A stretch of DNA of 64,000 nt from SAR202-VII-2 sp965263165. GTDB lineage: Bacteria > Chloroflexota > Dehalococcoidia > Lucifugimonadales > SAR202-VII-2. Every line of letters starts with the position of its first letter. Position 1 is the stretch's first letter. Position numbers and translations under genes: made by a program. Of the stretch, positions 1 to 8,762 are shown piece by piece. The notes beneath the pieces were generated by a model. It did no database searches. It had not been told where the DNA came from and worked only from the letters and a program-made list of their open reading frames with translations. Location of the stretch: positions 1,984,001-2,048,000 of the forward strand of contig OZ253584.1 in NCBI GenBank assembly GCA_965263165.1, given 5' to 3'.

Positions 1-1
1 C

Positions 2-64
2 GCCGCCACGATCGCAGCGCTGTTCCTGCCCGGGCACCTGGGCAAGCCGAAGCTGGCCGTCTAA
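2..64 (+). CDS. C-terminal tail of a gene entering from the left
   Basis: An open frame runs from the left edge and stops at TAA 62-64. It encodes about 20 residues ending LGKPKLAV. The mix of small hydrophobic residues and a basic tail would suit the end of a membrane protein, but the fragment is too short to assign. Alternatively it is a chance frame, since only 21 codons are visible. Confidence 0.3.
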   Translation, partial: AATIAALFLPGHLGKPKLAV

Positions 65-104
65 CGGCTGTAGTATGCGGGGACCGGCAGGCAACTTGCG
101 ATGA

Positions 105-535
105 GTGGGGCAGGCGGCCCTGGACGCGTCGAATGCGGTGCGCCTTATGACGGTGCATGGCGCCAAGGGGCTGGAGTTCCCCATCGTCTTCGTTCCGGAG
201 GCCCACTTGCATCGCGGGCTGACAACGACTCCGTGCGCTGGCGGAGCGTGGACGGTATCTCCCGCACGCTTGCCCGAGAGGTCGGGGCCGCCGGTAGCCG
301 GCCACGGCCCGGGTTCTACACCTACCTTCTGGACCGGGACGCAGCGGAGGAGGTTGCGGAGCACAAGCGGTTGTTCTATGTTGCCGCGACCAGGGCCGCC
401 GACGCGCTGTACATCAGCGGGAATGAGACGAGCAGCGGGGACGGGTGGCTCGCCGCCGCTTCGGAAGTCGTGGGAACGGCCTCGCGGGACGGTGTGGAGG
501 TCCGGCAGCCGCTGATCGTCGGAGGGGGAGGCGGC
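105..535 (+). pseudogene. UvrD/AddA-type helicase remnant, frameshifted
   Basis: Two helicase superfamily 1 motifs are present in different frames. The frame starting at 105 carries the motif V region (VRLMTVHGAKGLEFPIVFVP). The frame offset by two bases carries the motif VI region (EHKRLFYVAATRAADALYIS) at about 356-420. The shift lies near 200-240. There is no ATP-binding N-terminal part: a stop lies at 102-104 in the first frame and the previous gene ends at 64. About 140 of the usual ~1000 residues remain. This is a decayed C-terminal piece of an AddA/UvrD-like nuclease-helicase. An assembly junction near 65-105 could also explain the abrupt start. Confidence 0.75.
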
Positions 536-589
536 GCTCGCAGGCCGGCGCCCCGCTCGTGGAACGAGGGGGGCGTCGCTATCTCACCT

Positions 590-705
590 TGGCGCGTCCG
601 GACGCTTCCTAGCCTGCCCCTGACTCGGGTGCAGGGACAGAGCCGCTCCCGGCGAGGGGCTGCGCCCCTGCGCCTCGCTCGGGGAACGACAGCCCCATAC
701 TTGAC
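590..705. repeat. Degenerate dispersed GC-rich repeat
   Basis: This stretch resembles the short repeats near 29.3 and 30.2 kb. It has a CCTGCCCC...GGTGCAGGGACAGAG segment followed by a GGCGAGGGGCTGCGCCCC segment. It lies directly behind the helicase remnant, so repeat insertion may have accompanied that gene's decay. The copy is diverged and no coding function is seen. Confidence 0.4.
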
Positions 706-776
706 GGTGGAGGCGTATTTGTCGTTGTACGATCCTCTCCTAACAACGCAATTGGGTGTATTGGCGTGAACAGGCC

Positions 777-2405
777 CTAGCGGGAGCGGCGGCTCCTCAA
801 CGGGGCCTGCCTCACAAAGAGCATCGCTGCGAAGGCGGCAACGACGAATCCCAGCAGCAACAGGAAGCCGTCCGTGATCGCCAAACTGAGGCTTCCCCGC
901 AGCGACTCCAAGAGCTGCTCGCCCACGCCGGGAGGCGTTCCCGCTTCCACCAACACAGCCTGAAGGCGCTCCATGGCCTCGGGGTTTATCAGCGCCTGCG
1001 GGTTGTCCGTTATGCCCTCGAGCGTCCCCGGCGGAAGCGTATCGCGCAGCGAGGGATCAACGGTCTGGTCCACCCCGGAAGCAAAGCGCCGCACCATGAA
1101 GGAGCCCAGAACCGCCAGACCCACCGCTCCTCCGATGGCCCGGAAGAACTGCGTCGCCGTGGTGGCGATGCCGATGTAGCGGAAGGGAACAGCGTTCTGT
1201 ATAGTCGTCGTGAAGACCGGCATGGTGGAGCCCAGCCCTATTCCCATCACCACGGTGTAGAGCACAGCGGTGACCCGGCTGGTGTCCACGGACATGAGCG
1301 ACATGAGGTAGTAGCCAAAGCTCATGATGCCCAGGCCGATGAGGCCCTGGACCTTGTAGCGCCCCCCAAGACGGGCCAGCGCTTGCCCCGACGAAAGGCT
1401 CCCCACCACCACCCCCATCATCATCGGCGTGAGGAAGCTCCCGCTGCTGGTCGCCGACGCGCCCAGGACACCCTGAAAGAACAGGGGCACGAACATGATG
1501 CCCCCGTACAACCCGAAGGCCGACAGGAACACGGCCAACAGACTCAGGCCAACGATCCGGTCGCGGAACAGGAACAACGGCACGAGCGGCTCTGGAAATC
1601 GCAGCTCCCTCCGAACGAACGCGGCGCCCATCACTACGGCGAACGCGAGCGATCCAATGACCTGCGCCGACCCCCACGGGTATTGGACGCCTCCCCACGA
1701 CAACCCCAACAGCAGCGGCACGACGGTCAGCACCAGCAGCACGATGCCGAGGTAGTCGATCCGGTGCTCACCGCCGCGGCGGACGTCGGGAAAGTAGCGG
1801 ATGAACAGCAGAATCAGGGGCAGGCCGATGGGCAGGTTGATATAGAAAATCCAATGCCAGGAGAGCGAGTCCGTGATGAAGCCTCCCAGCGTTGGTCCAA
1901 TGATCGAGGACACGCCGAACGTGGCCGTGATCAGGCCCAGGAACTTCGCACGCTGGTTCGGCGGAAACAGATCACCTATGGCGATGAACCCGTTGGCCAT
2001 CATCACCCCGGCGCCCAGCCCCTGAACGCCCCTGAAGATGATGAGCTGGTCCATGTTCTGGCTCAGTCCCGCCAACGCAGAGCCCAGCAGGAACACGGCG
2101 ATGCCCGGGATGTAAAACCACTTACGGCCGTACATGTCCGTCAGCCGCCCAACCACAGGCATCACCGTCACAGAGGCAACGAGGTAGGCCGTGGTCACCC
2201 AGGCGTAGCGGTCGAAGCCCCCGAGGTCGGCGACGATGCGGGGCGTCGCCGTGGCCACGATGGTCTGGTCCATAGAGGCCAGGAACATGGCGATCATGAC
2301 GGCGCCCATGGCCGGGACAAGCTGCCGCCGAGGCAGGACGATGTGCTCGGCGGGGGGTGGAGTCGGGGTCTGCGCGGCTTCGGAGGGTGGTTCGGCTTCG
2401 GCCAT
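777..2405 (-). CDS. MFS transporter, DHA2 (EmrB/QacA) family
   Basis: A 542-residue inner-membrane drug/H+ antiporter-like protein, the usual length for 14-helix DHA2 exporters. After a cytoplasmic N-tail of about 28 residues, the first helix carries SMDQTIVATATP (44-55), the DHA2 version of motif D1. Motif A (GRLTDMYGRK, 86-95) follows helix 2, and a motif C-like stretch (IIGPTLGGFITD) lies in helix 5. The family exports hydrophobic compounds using the proton gradient; the substrate cannot be read from sequence. It is transcribed away from the EVE gene, leaving a 172-bp shared promoter region. No TetR or MarR regulator is adjacent. Confidence 0.92.
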   Translation of the reverse strand: MAEAEPPSEAAQTPTPPPAEHIVLPRRQLVPAMGAVMIAMFLASMDQTIVATATPRIVADLGGFDRYAWVTTAYLVASVTVMPVVGRLTDMYGRKWFYIPGIAVFLLGSALAGLSQNMDQLIIFRGVQGLGAGVMMANGFIAIGDLFPPNQRAKFLGLITATFGVSSIIGPTLGGFITDSLSWHWIFYINLPIGLPLILLFIRYFPDVRRGGEHRIDYLGIVLLVLTVVPLLLGLSWGGVQYPWGSAQVIGSLAFAVVMGAAFVRRELRFPEPLVPLFLFRDRIVGLSLLAVFLSAFGLYGGIMFVPLFFQGVLGASATSSGSFLTPMMMGVVVGSLSSGQALARLGGRYKVQGLIGLGIMSFGYYLMSLMSVDTSRVTAVLYTVVMGIGLGSTMPVFTTTIQNAVPFRYIGIATTATQFFRAIGGAVGLAVLGSFMVRRFASGVDQTVDPSLRDTLPPGTLEGITDNPQALINPEAMERLQAVLVEAGTPPGVGEQLLESLRGSLSLAITDGFLLLLGFVVAAFAAMLFVRQAPLRSRRSR

Positions 2406-2577
2406 CAGGCTCCGGGGAACGGCGCTGCGAGGCTGGCGGGCTGCGGTCGCAGCCCTGGCGAATATCGCATCCTCAGTATACCGCTGGTAGAATTCCTGCG
2501 GGACGTCCGAATCGGGGCGCCGGGGCTAACTGATACTCGCCCCGCCAACCCAAAGGCCGAGAGGAGGAGCGCACAAC

Positions 2578-3057
2578 ATGGCCACCAGGGAACGACGTTA
2601 CTGGCTCTTCAAGTCAGAGCCCAACGCCTACTCCTACGACCATCTGGTCGCCGACGGCGTGGCCGAGTGGGACGGCGTGCGCAATTTCCAGGCGCGCAAC
2701 CTCCTGAGAGACGACATCCAGGAAGGGGACGGCGTCCTCTTCTATCACTCCAACGCCAAGCCCCTGGCCATCATCGGCACGGCGGTCGTCGTGTGCGGCG
2801 GCTACCCCGATGAGACAGCCTGGGACCCAAACTCCGACCACCCGGACCCCAAGAGCACCCCAGAAAACCCCATCTGGTACGTGGTGGACATCAAAGCCGA
2901 TCAGCGCTTCGATGCGCCGGTCACCGTCGACGAGATGCGGGCCGTTCCGGCGCTGGAGCAGATGATGGTCCTCAAGCGAGGCATGCGGCTGTCGGTGCAG
3001 CCCGTGAAGCCGGAAGAGTGGGCGGCCGTGGTGCAGATGGGCGGCGGAACTCCGTAA
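2578..3057 (+). CDS. EVE domain-containing protein
   Basis: A 159-residue single-domain protein of the EVE/PUA-like family (THYN1 homologs). It opens with RRYWLFKSEPNAYSYDHL and continues with WDGVRNFQARNLLR and GDGVLFYHSNA, the hallmark blocks of bacterial EVE proteins. EVE domains bind modified bases in DNA or RNA and are often linked to modification-dependent restriction, but stand-alone copies like this one have no settled function. The start is supported by a GAGGAGG ribosome-binding site about 7 nt upstream. It is divergent from the MFS gene and has no defence partner beside it. Confidence 0.9.
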   Translation: MATRERRYWLFKSEPNAYSYDHLVADGVAEWDGVRNFQARNLLRDDIQEGDGVLFYHSNAKPLAIIGTAVVVCGGYPDETAWDPNSDHPDPKSTPENPIWYVVDIKADQRFDAPVTVDEMRAVPALEQMMVLKRGMRLSVQPVKPEEWAAVVQMGGGTP

Positions 3058-3174
3058 GCGTTCCCTGGTCAGCCCCCGGCGGGGTGCAGCGCCTGACTAT
3101 GCTAGCATTGCGCTGAGGCCGGGAGGCGGCAGGGGCCGGGTCCCCCGGGAATGGCAGCGCGAGGAAGCCATCGA

Positions 3175-4050
3175 ATGAGCGCCATCGCAAGTCGCATTCG
3201 GATCTTGTGGGATGTGCCGGCGTCGCAATGGCGCCTGCCCCTTGCGGCAGCTCTGCTGCTGCCGCTTCTTCTGGCCGCCGCCTGCGGAGGCGGTGGGGGA
3301 GGGGATGCAGTGAAGGACTTACTGCAAATCCTTCCTCGCGACGCCGATGGGATGCTTTACGTCGACACCCGCAAGGTCTTGGATGACGACGATCTGCGAG
3401 GTCTCCGCCGGGCGGTGGAGAGTGCGTGGGATGACACCGAGTTTTCCAGCGACTATGGCATATATCTCAGGGACTTGAGCTACGTCGCCTTCGCTGAGAT
3501 TGACAGTGACGACCTCTTCGTCCTTGGCGGTCTGGGCGACCCTGATGACTTGCGGGATGAGCTGGACGACCAGGGCTATGACGAAGACGAGATACGGGAT
3601 GTAGAGGTGTGGGTGGACACCGGGGAGTACTGGGAGGCCCTCGCCTTCCTCCCCAACGGCTCCGTCCTAGTCGCGGAAGAAGAGAGCGTCATGGAGGACG
3701 TTCTCAGGAGGCGAGACAGGGGTAGCTCGTCGCTGTACGACGAGGTCGAAGGCGTGGTGTCATCCCTCTCTTCCGGGCTATTGTTGGGTATTGGAACAGA
3801 TTGTTCCTTCACCGACTGCACCGCCGTGGGGTTCTCTTTCGAGAAGAAAGACTCACGGGATGTCAAGGCGCTGTACGCAGGCGAGTTTGAGTCCGACAGG
3901 GACGCCGCACGGGCTTTCGAGATTCTGGAGGACAGCGGGAGTTCGAGCAGTGTTTGCGATGATCTGGGAGTCAGCCGAAATGGGCGCCAGGTCAAGCGTG
4001 AGCTCACCTGCGATCTCGACGTACTGGACGAGTTCGAGTTCGACTTCTAA
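3175..4050 (+). CDS. Lipoprotein, DUF3352-like
   Basis: About 291 residues. A type II signal peptide is clear: basic N-terminus, hydrophobic stretch (LPLAAALLLPLLL) and lipobox LAAAC, followed by a run of glycines as a tether. The exported part begins LLQILPRDADGMLYVDTRKVL, which resembles the N-terminus of DUF3352-type surface proteins, and it is rich in Asp, Glu and Ser. Only two mature Cys pairs are obvious (TDCSFTDC, and VCDD/LTCD). ATG 3175 is preferred over ATG 3151 because GAGGAAG lies at a good distance. Function is unknown; a cell-surface lipoprotein is a safe call. Confidence 0.75.
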   Translation: MSAIASRIRILWDVPASQWRLPLAAALLLPLLLAAACGGGGGGDAVKDLLQILPRDADGMLYVDTRKVLDDDDLRGLRRAVESAWDDTEFSSDYGIYLRDLSYVAFAEIDSDDLFVLGGLGDPDDLRDELDDQGYDEDEIRDVEVWVDTGEYWEALAFLPNGSVLVAEEESVMEDVLRRRDRGSSSLYDEVEGVVSSLSSGLLLGIGTDCSFTDCTAVGFSFEKKDSRDVKALYAGEFESDRDAARAFEILEDSGSSSSVCDDLGVSRNGRQVKRELTCDLDVLDEFEFDF

Positions 4051-4086
4051 CGCCAAGGACGCGGACAGCCCCCGGAGGTGAAAAGG

Positions 4087-4713
4087 ATGCCCATGACAAC
4101 CGATATTTCCCTGTTCGAGGCAATGTACGCCCAGCGCGCCATCCGGCGCTTCAAGCCGGACCCCGTGCCTCAAGAGGCAATCGACCGTATCCTGCAGGCG
4201 GCGGTGCGGGCCCCCAACGGCGGCAACCGCCAGTCCTGGTCATTCATCGTCATCAGAGACCCGGCCATCAAGGCAAAGTTCGGCGAGTGGTACCTGGAGA
4301 GCTGGCAGACGTCCTACGTTCCCAACTTAGGCCAGACCACCCCCACGCCCACCATGCAGTCGGCGGAGCACCTGGCCTATCACCTGGCGGATGTGCCGGT
4401 GCTCATCCTCGGCTGTGTGCGGCGCTCCCAGGGACGGCTGCCGGGTCTGTCCCAATGGGGCACCATCTTCCCGGCCATCCAGAACCTGATGCTGGCTGCG
4501 CTGGCCCTGGGCCTGGGCACCGTGCTTACCACCATGCATGTCTTCCACGAGGCTGAAGCAAAGGCATTGCTAGGCATTCCAGAGGACATCGACACCGCCT
4601 GCCTGATCCCGCTGGGCTATCCGGCCGAGGGCGAGCACTTCGGCGGCGCCCGCCGCCGCCCCATAGCAGACGTCACTCACTACGACCGCTGGGGCCAACG
4701 CGAGCCTGCATAA
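4087..4713 (+). CDS. Nitroreductase family protein
   Basis: About 208 residues, the usual length for FMN-dependent nitroreductases. Family blocks include the N-terminal RAIRRFKPDPVP (FMN phosphate-binding Arg cluster), RAPNGGNRQSWSFIVI and the C-terminal GLGTVLTTMHVF helix region before LIPLGYPAE. Such enzymes reduce nitro-aromatics, quinones or flavins with NAD(P)H; the substrate is unknown. ATG 4087 is chosen because GGAGGTG ends 7 nt before it; GTG 4078 overlaps that site. It is separated from the lipoprotein by 36 bp, so co-transcription is possible. Confidence 0.9.
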   Translation: MPMTTDISLFEAMYAQRAIRRFKPDPVPQEAIDRILQAAVRAPNGGNRQSWSFIVIRDPAIKAKFGEWYLESWQTSYVPNLGQTTPTPTMQSAEHLAYHLADVPVLILGCVRRSQGRLPGLSQWGTIFPAIQNLMLAALALGLGTVLTTMHVFHEAEAKALLGIPEDIDTACLIPLGYPAEGEHFGGARRRPIADVTHYDRWGQREPA

Positions 4714-4774
4714 GGGCCCGCGCTGGGAGTACGAGGGCAGGGACAGGGAGGGTTTTGCCGGGGGCAGGTTAGAC

Positions 4775-5180
4775 CTTTGATTGTATGTTGTCCTTTGATT
4801 GTTTGTTGTTAAGTTTTTCAGCCGGATTCGGGGTTTGCAGGCACGAAGGCGTAATAAAAAGCGTAATAGGGCGTAACGGGCCGTAATGAAGCTGTAAAGG
4901 ATCTGTAAAGGAACCGTAATGGCTCCGTAACGGAACCGTAATGGAACCGTAATGGAGCGGGATGGCTCCAAAGAGCCTGTGCCTTATCACGGCATTGGCT
5001 CCGGTCCCAACCTTCCTCGGAGGGTCTTGCCCCTTGGGTTGTTCCCTCAGCGCCCCTGCCACAGGGGGAGTCCACAGAGAATCCCCCTGTCCGAACATAT
5101 GCGGCAGGCTCCGAGAAAGAGAAGCGGGCCGGCTGCCCACTTCATGGGGACACTATAGCACAATCGTTCTTATTTTGCAA
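4775..5180 (-). ncRNA. Dispersed 11-nt-repeat RNA element, copy A1
   Basis: One of four full related elements (others near 17.8, 29.4 and 61.0 kb). On the minus strand it starts with a promoter-like TTGCAA-17 nt-TATAGT (5180-5152). A conserved stretch follows containing GAAGTGGGC, CCGGCCCGCTTCTC, CCCCTGTGGCAGGGG and CAAGACCCTCCGAGGAAGG. Next come a small hairpin (4979-4995) and an array of 10-12-nt, mainly 11-nt, units at 4851-4959 (plus-strand forms GTAACGGAACC, GTAATGGAACC). The 3' end is TACAATCAAAG, present twice here. Reading frames differ between copies and an 11-nt period does not keep frame, so it is called non-coding. Transcription is inferred. Confidence 0.6.
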
Positions 5181-5276
5181 GAGGGCGCATGACATAGTAC
5201 CCCCTCCCTCACCTTCCCCCGAGTGTGGGGGCGGGGACTTGGCCCTTCCTCACCCTTATGGGAACTACAGCTAGCG

Positions 5277-7037
5277 TTAGGAGGCCAGGGCGTAGCCCTC
5301 TTCCTGGAGACGGCCCATGATCTGGGCCACGGCCTCCTCGGCCGTAAGGTCCGTGGTGTCGATGACCAACTCGGCGCGCTCCGGGATCTCGTAGGGGTCG
5401 TCGATGCCGGTGAAACCCTTGATGACTCCGGCGCGCGCCTTGGCGTAGAGCCCCTTCCGGTCCCGCTCCTCGCAGATTTCCAGCGGCGTCGCCACGTGGA
5501 CCTCGAAGAACCCGCCGAACTCGCTGACCATGTCCCGCACCTGGCGGCGGGTCGCCGCGTAGGGAGCAATGGGAGCGCATATGGCGACGCCCCGGTGCTT
5601 GGTGATCTCGCTGGCCACGTACCCGATGCGAGTGATGTTGAGGTCGCGGTGCTCCTTGGAGAACCCCAACTCGCTGGACAGGTGCTTGCGGACCAGGTCG
5701 CCGTCCAGCAACGTAACGGGCCGGGCGCCATGCTCCATAAGCTTTGCCAGCAACACGTTGGCCAGCGTGGACTTGCCCGAGCTGGGCAGGCCGGTGAAGA
5801 ACACCGTGAACCCCTGCTCCGACTTGAGGGGGTATGACCTCCGCAACTCGGTGATGACGTCGGGGTAGGAGAACCACGAGGGAAGGTCGTCGCCGCTACT
5901 CAAACGGTCGCGTAGCTCCGTGCCCGACACGGACAGCACCTTCGCCCCCTCCGGCACCTCGGTCACTGGCAGGTACTGGTCGACCTCCTCCACGTACACC
6001 ATCTCAGGGAAGGCCGCCAAGCGGACGCCCAACTCCTCCTCGTGCTGCCGGACGAGGTCCTGGGCGTCGTAGGGGCCGTAGAAAGGCTTGCCGGAGCGGT
6101 CGCTGCCGGGGCCGGCGTGATCCCGCCCAACGATGAGATTGTTGCAGCCGTAGTTCTTGCGGATGATGGCGTGCCACACCGCCTCCCTGGGCCCGGCCAT
6201 ACGCATGGCCAACGGGAGAAGACTCAACATCGTGGATTCCTTGGGGTAATACTTCAGCACCGCCTGGTAACAGCGGGCGCGGATGAAGTAGTCAACGTCG
6301 CCGGGCTTGGTCTGGCCAACCACGGGGTGGATCAGAAGGTGAGCGCCGGTCTCCCTGGCGGCCCGCTGGGTCAGCTCCACGTGGGCCCGGTGCAGGGGGT
6401 TGCGGGTCTGGAAGGCAACAACGTTGCTCCACCCCTTCTGCTCGAACACCTGCCGGAGCTGGGCCGGCGTCTGACGCAGGTCCTGGAAGGTGTGCTGCGG
6501 CGGCGCCTCCACGCCCTCCAGCGTTCCCCCAACGTAGAAGGGATTGGTCTGGTTGAACAGCCGGAACACGCCGGGATGGAAGTCGTCCTCGGAGCCAAAG
6601 ACCGACCTGGCCTCCTTCGCGAGGTCCGGCTGCCAGATGTCGCCGACCGTCAGGATCGCCAGCACCATGCCCTCCGGGTGCCGCAGAGCAACGCGGCTGC
6701 CCCTGGACAGGCTGGCGGCGAACTCCTCCGAGACGTCCAGCGCGATGGGAATGGACCAGAGCGCGCCATCGGCAAGGCGAAGCTCGTCGCACACCCGGTC
6801 ATAGCCTGCAACGCCCATGAAGCCCTCCAGCGGCGAGAAGCCGCCGCTGAGGAGCAATTCGGTGTCGCAGAGTTGGCGTTCGTTGAGGTCCCAGGCGCTC
6901 AGGTGAAGGGCCTCAGCCTTGAGTTCTCTGGCCCGCTCCTCGCTCACCATGAGGTCTTTGAGGACGCCGCCGTGAGGTTGAATGAGGCCGGCGGAGGTCG
7001 TGGGGGCCGCGTCTTGCGTCTGCGTCATAGAGTTCAC
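5277..7037 (-). CDS. sat-cysC: Bifunctional sulfate adenylyltransferase / APS kinase
   Basis: A 586-residue fusion. Residues ~20-395 are ATP sulfurylase, with the signature QTRNPLHRAH (210-219) and GRDHAGPG (304-311) that bind ATP and sulfate. Residues ~408-586 are APS kinase, with P-loop GLPSSGKS (416-423) and the downstream DGD motif. It activates sulfate to APS and can phosphorylate APS to PAPS in the cytoplasm. It is the last gene of the leftward operon, 54 bp after cysH. Because the CysH next door has the four-Cys APS reductase pattern, the kinase domain may serve sulfation or storage rather than the main assimilation route. Confidence 0.96.
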   Translation of the reverse strand: MNSMTQTQDAAPTTSAGLIQPHGGVLKDLMVSEERARELKAEALHLSAWDLNERQLCDTELLLSGGFSPLEGFMGVAGYDRVCDELRLADGALWSIPIALDVSEEFAASLSRGSRVALRHPEGMVLAILTVGDIWQPDLAKEARSVFGSEDDFHPGVFRLFNQTNPFYVGGTLEGVEAPPQHTFQDLRQTPAQLRQVFEQKGWSNVVAFQTRNPLHRAHVELTQRAARETGAHLLIHPVVGQTKPGDVDYFIRARCYQAVLKYYPKESTMLSLLPLAMRMAGPREAVWHAIIRKNYGCNNLIVGRDHAGPGSDRSGKPFYGPYDAQDLVRQHEEELGVRLAAFPEMVYVEEVDQYLPVTEVPEGAKVLSVSGTELRDRLSSGDDLPSWFSYPDVITELRRSYPLKSEQGFTVFFTGLPSSGKSTLANVLLAKLMEHGARPVTLLDGDLVRKHLSSELGFSKEHRDLNITRIGYVASEITKHRGVAICAPIAPYAATRRQVRDMVSEFGGFFEVHVATPLEICEERDRKGLYAKARAGVIKGFTGIDDPYEIPERAELVIDTTDLTAEEAVAQIMGRLQEEGYALAS

Positions 7038-7091
7038 TCCTTGTTCTGTCTTGAGTTGGTCCGCGCGTGGCTGGTCTTTGGAAGCGCCTTG

Positions 7092-7850
7092 CTAGCCGTT
7101 CTTTGACGGGATGACGTGGAGGCCGCATTCGGTCTTGCCGAACCCGGACCAACGGCCTGCCCTGATGTCTTCCCCAGGCTTCACCTGACGGGTGCAGAAC
7201 GTGCAACCGAGGCTTGGGTAGCCCTCCTTGAGCAGGGGGTTGAAGGGAATGTCATGCTCCTCCACATAGGCCCACACCTGCTCCTCCGTCCACAGCGCCA
7301 GTGGGTTGACTTTCACCAGTCCGAAGGTCTGGTCCCACCGGACGATGGGCGTCTGCTTGCGGGTCCCGGACTGGTCGCGGCGCAGGCCTGAGATCCAGGC
7401 CAACGTATTTTCCAGCACCCTATGGTTGGGCTCCACCTTGCGAAGCTGGCAGCAGAGATCCGGGTCCTTCTGCCACAACCCCTCCCCGAACTCCCTCGCC
7501 TGTCCTTCCGGAGTCCAACGGGACTTGATGCCCTCGGTCCTGATGCCGTACCGCCGCTCCACCTCGTCTTTGAGGGCGTAGGTCTCGGGGAACAGGAAGT
7601 CGGTGTCGATGTAGAACACCTTCAGGTCAGGCTCGATCTTGTGGGCAATGTCCAAGAGCACCATGCCCGTGGCCCCGCCAAAGCTGCAGGCCAGTTTCAG
7701 GCTGGGGTGGAAGGTCTCGTAGGCCCACTGCAGAATTTCTTCCGCCGCGCGCCCCTCGAACTCCTGGTTCAGCCTCTCCAGGTCCTCCAGGGTAAGAGCG
7801 CCGTCGATGGTCCTCACCTCGTTGGTCTCAGGCAGCGTGATCTGCACCAT
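7092..7850 (-). CDS. cysH: Adenylyl-sulfate (APS/PAPS) reductase CysH
   Basis: 252 residues. It reduces activated sulfate to sulfite with thioredoxin. Seen directly: the PP-loop-type CSFGGATGMV block (55-64), IDTDFLFPET (81-90), paired cysteines CC at 133-134, CTFC at 216-219, and the catalytic Cys in the C-terminal ECGLH (C242). The CC...CxxC set binds a [4Fe-4S] cluster in assimilatory APS reductases, so APS is the likelier substrate. It sits in the middle of the sulfur operon, 16 bp from the tauE-like gene. Expression is probably governed by the Cys-leader region at 8.7-9.1 kb. Confidence 0.95.
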   Translation of the reverse strand: MVQITLPETNEVRTIDGALTLEDLERLNQEFEGRAAEEILQWAYETFHPSLKLACSFGGATGMVLLDIAHKIEPDLKVFYIDTDFLFPETYALKDEVERRYGIRTEGIKSRWTPEGQAREFGEGLWQKDPDLCCQLRKVEPNHRVLENTLAWISGLRRDQSGTRKQTPIVRWDQTFGLVKVNPLALWTEEQVWAYVEEHDIPFNPLLKEGYPSLGCTFCTRQVKPGEDIRAGRWSGFGKTECGLHVIPSKNG

Positions 7851-7866
7851 TCCTCCTCAGCAGGCC

Positions 7867-8649
7867 CTACAGCATTCGCAAGCCGACAACAAACAACGTC
7901 GCGATGACCACGGCCCGCAGCCCTCGGCTGGGGATGAAGGCCGTCAAACGGCTCCCTATCAACACCCCGGGAACCGAGCCGATGAGAATGTTCGCTGAAA
8001 GTATGAAGTCCACGTGGCCCGCGCCCCAGTGAGCGAGCCCCGCCACACTGGTCAGCATCAGGGCGTGGAAGACGTCCGTACCCACCACCCGCCGCATGGC
8101 CATCACCGGGAACATGCTCAAGAGGACGACGACAAAGAGCGCGCCCCCGCCCACCGACGTGACGCCAACCAGCACACCCACGCCGAAGGCTATCGCCGGC
8201 AGTGCTCGAGACTTCTCCAGGGAGAAGCCCTGCGCCCCTGCGCCGCTCCCGAAGAGACGCCACCGGCCCAACGCCATCCGGGCGAGGAGCAGGACGGCCA
8301 CCAGCAGCAGCGCCACGCCCAGGGCCTGGCTCACTACGGCGTCGACGGCGACGCCCCGACGCTCCAAGAGCGCCAGGAACCCTACGCCCGCCAGCGCCCC
8401 GGGGACGCTGCCGACAGCCAGGCGAAATGCCAGCCTGTAGTCCACCGAGCCCTGCCGGTGGTGTTGCCAAGCCCCGAACGCCTTGGTAACGGTCATCTGG
8501 ACAAGGTCGGTGCCCACAGCAACGACCGGCGACACTCGGAGCACAAGGATGAGCAACGGCGTCATCAGCGAGCCGCCGCCCATGCCCGTCAGCCCAACCA
8601 GGATTCCAACCACGAACCCGAATCCTATGACTAGGTAGTGAATCTCCAA
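7867..8649 (-). CDS. TauE/SafE family membrane permease
   Basis: 260 residues with about eight hydrophobic segments. The N-terminal GFVVGILVGLTGMGGGSLMTPLLIL and the internal repeat GVLVGVTSVGGGALFVVVLL are the two symmetric glycine-rich blocks of TauE/SafE proteins (sulfite/sulfonate exporters or importers). As first gene of the operon with cysH and sat-cysC, it probably moves sulfate, sulfite or another sulfur oxyanion across the membrane; direction is not known. Its start codon lies some 430 nt downstream of the promoter at 9092-9120, an unusually long leader that carries two Cys-rich short ORFs. Confidence 0.9.
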   Translation of the reverse strand: MEIHYLVIGFGFVVGILVGLTGMGGGSLMTPLLILVLRVSPVVAVGTDLVQMTVTKAFGAWQHHRQGSVDYRLAFRLAVGSVPGALAGVGFLALLERRGVAVDAVVSQALGVALLLVAVLLLARMALGRWRLFGSGAGAQGFSLEKSRALPAIAFGVGVLVGVTSVGGGALFVVVLLSMFPVMAMRRVVGTDVFHALMLTSVAGLAHWGAGHVDFILSANILIGSVPGVLIGSRLTAFIPSRGLRAVVIATLFVVGLRML

Positions 8650-8697
8650 ATCCGGTTGCTCTCCCCTCTGTCGCCGTGAAATATCGCCGCAAAGTCA

Positions 8698-8730
8698 CTG
8701 CGCCCCTCTCGCATCGCGGGAGGGGCGCAG
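8698..8730 (-). promoter_or_regulatory. Stable hairpin in the sulfur-operon leader
   Basis: An 11-bp perfect stem (CTGCGCCCCTC / GAGGGGCGCAG) with an 11-nt loop. It starts 33 nt after the stop codon of the five-Cys leader peptide and ends 48 nt before the tauE-like start codon. There is no T-run in the minus direction, so it is not a classic terminator. Its position suits a structure whose folding depends on the ribosome translating the leader. Confidence 0.6.
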
Positions 8731-8762
8731 CTTTCGTTCTTCCTGGCGGTCGGCCGGTAACG

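Noticed and set aside
756..2813. Very long plus-strand open frame (685 codons) opposite the MFS gene
   Set aside because: Antisense shadow of a GC-rich coding gene; its composition is Arg/Gln/His/Gly-rich without any family motif. The same applies to many other long antisense frames in the window.
4851..4959. CRISPR array
   Set aside because: The units are 10-12 bp, contiguous and without spacers, and no cas genes are present.
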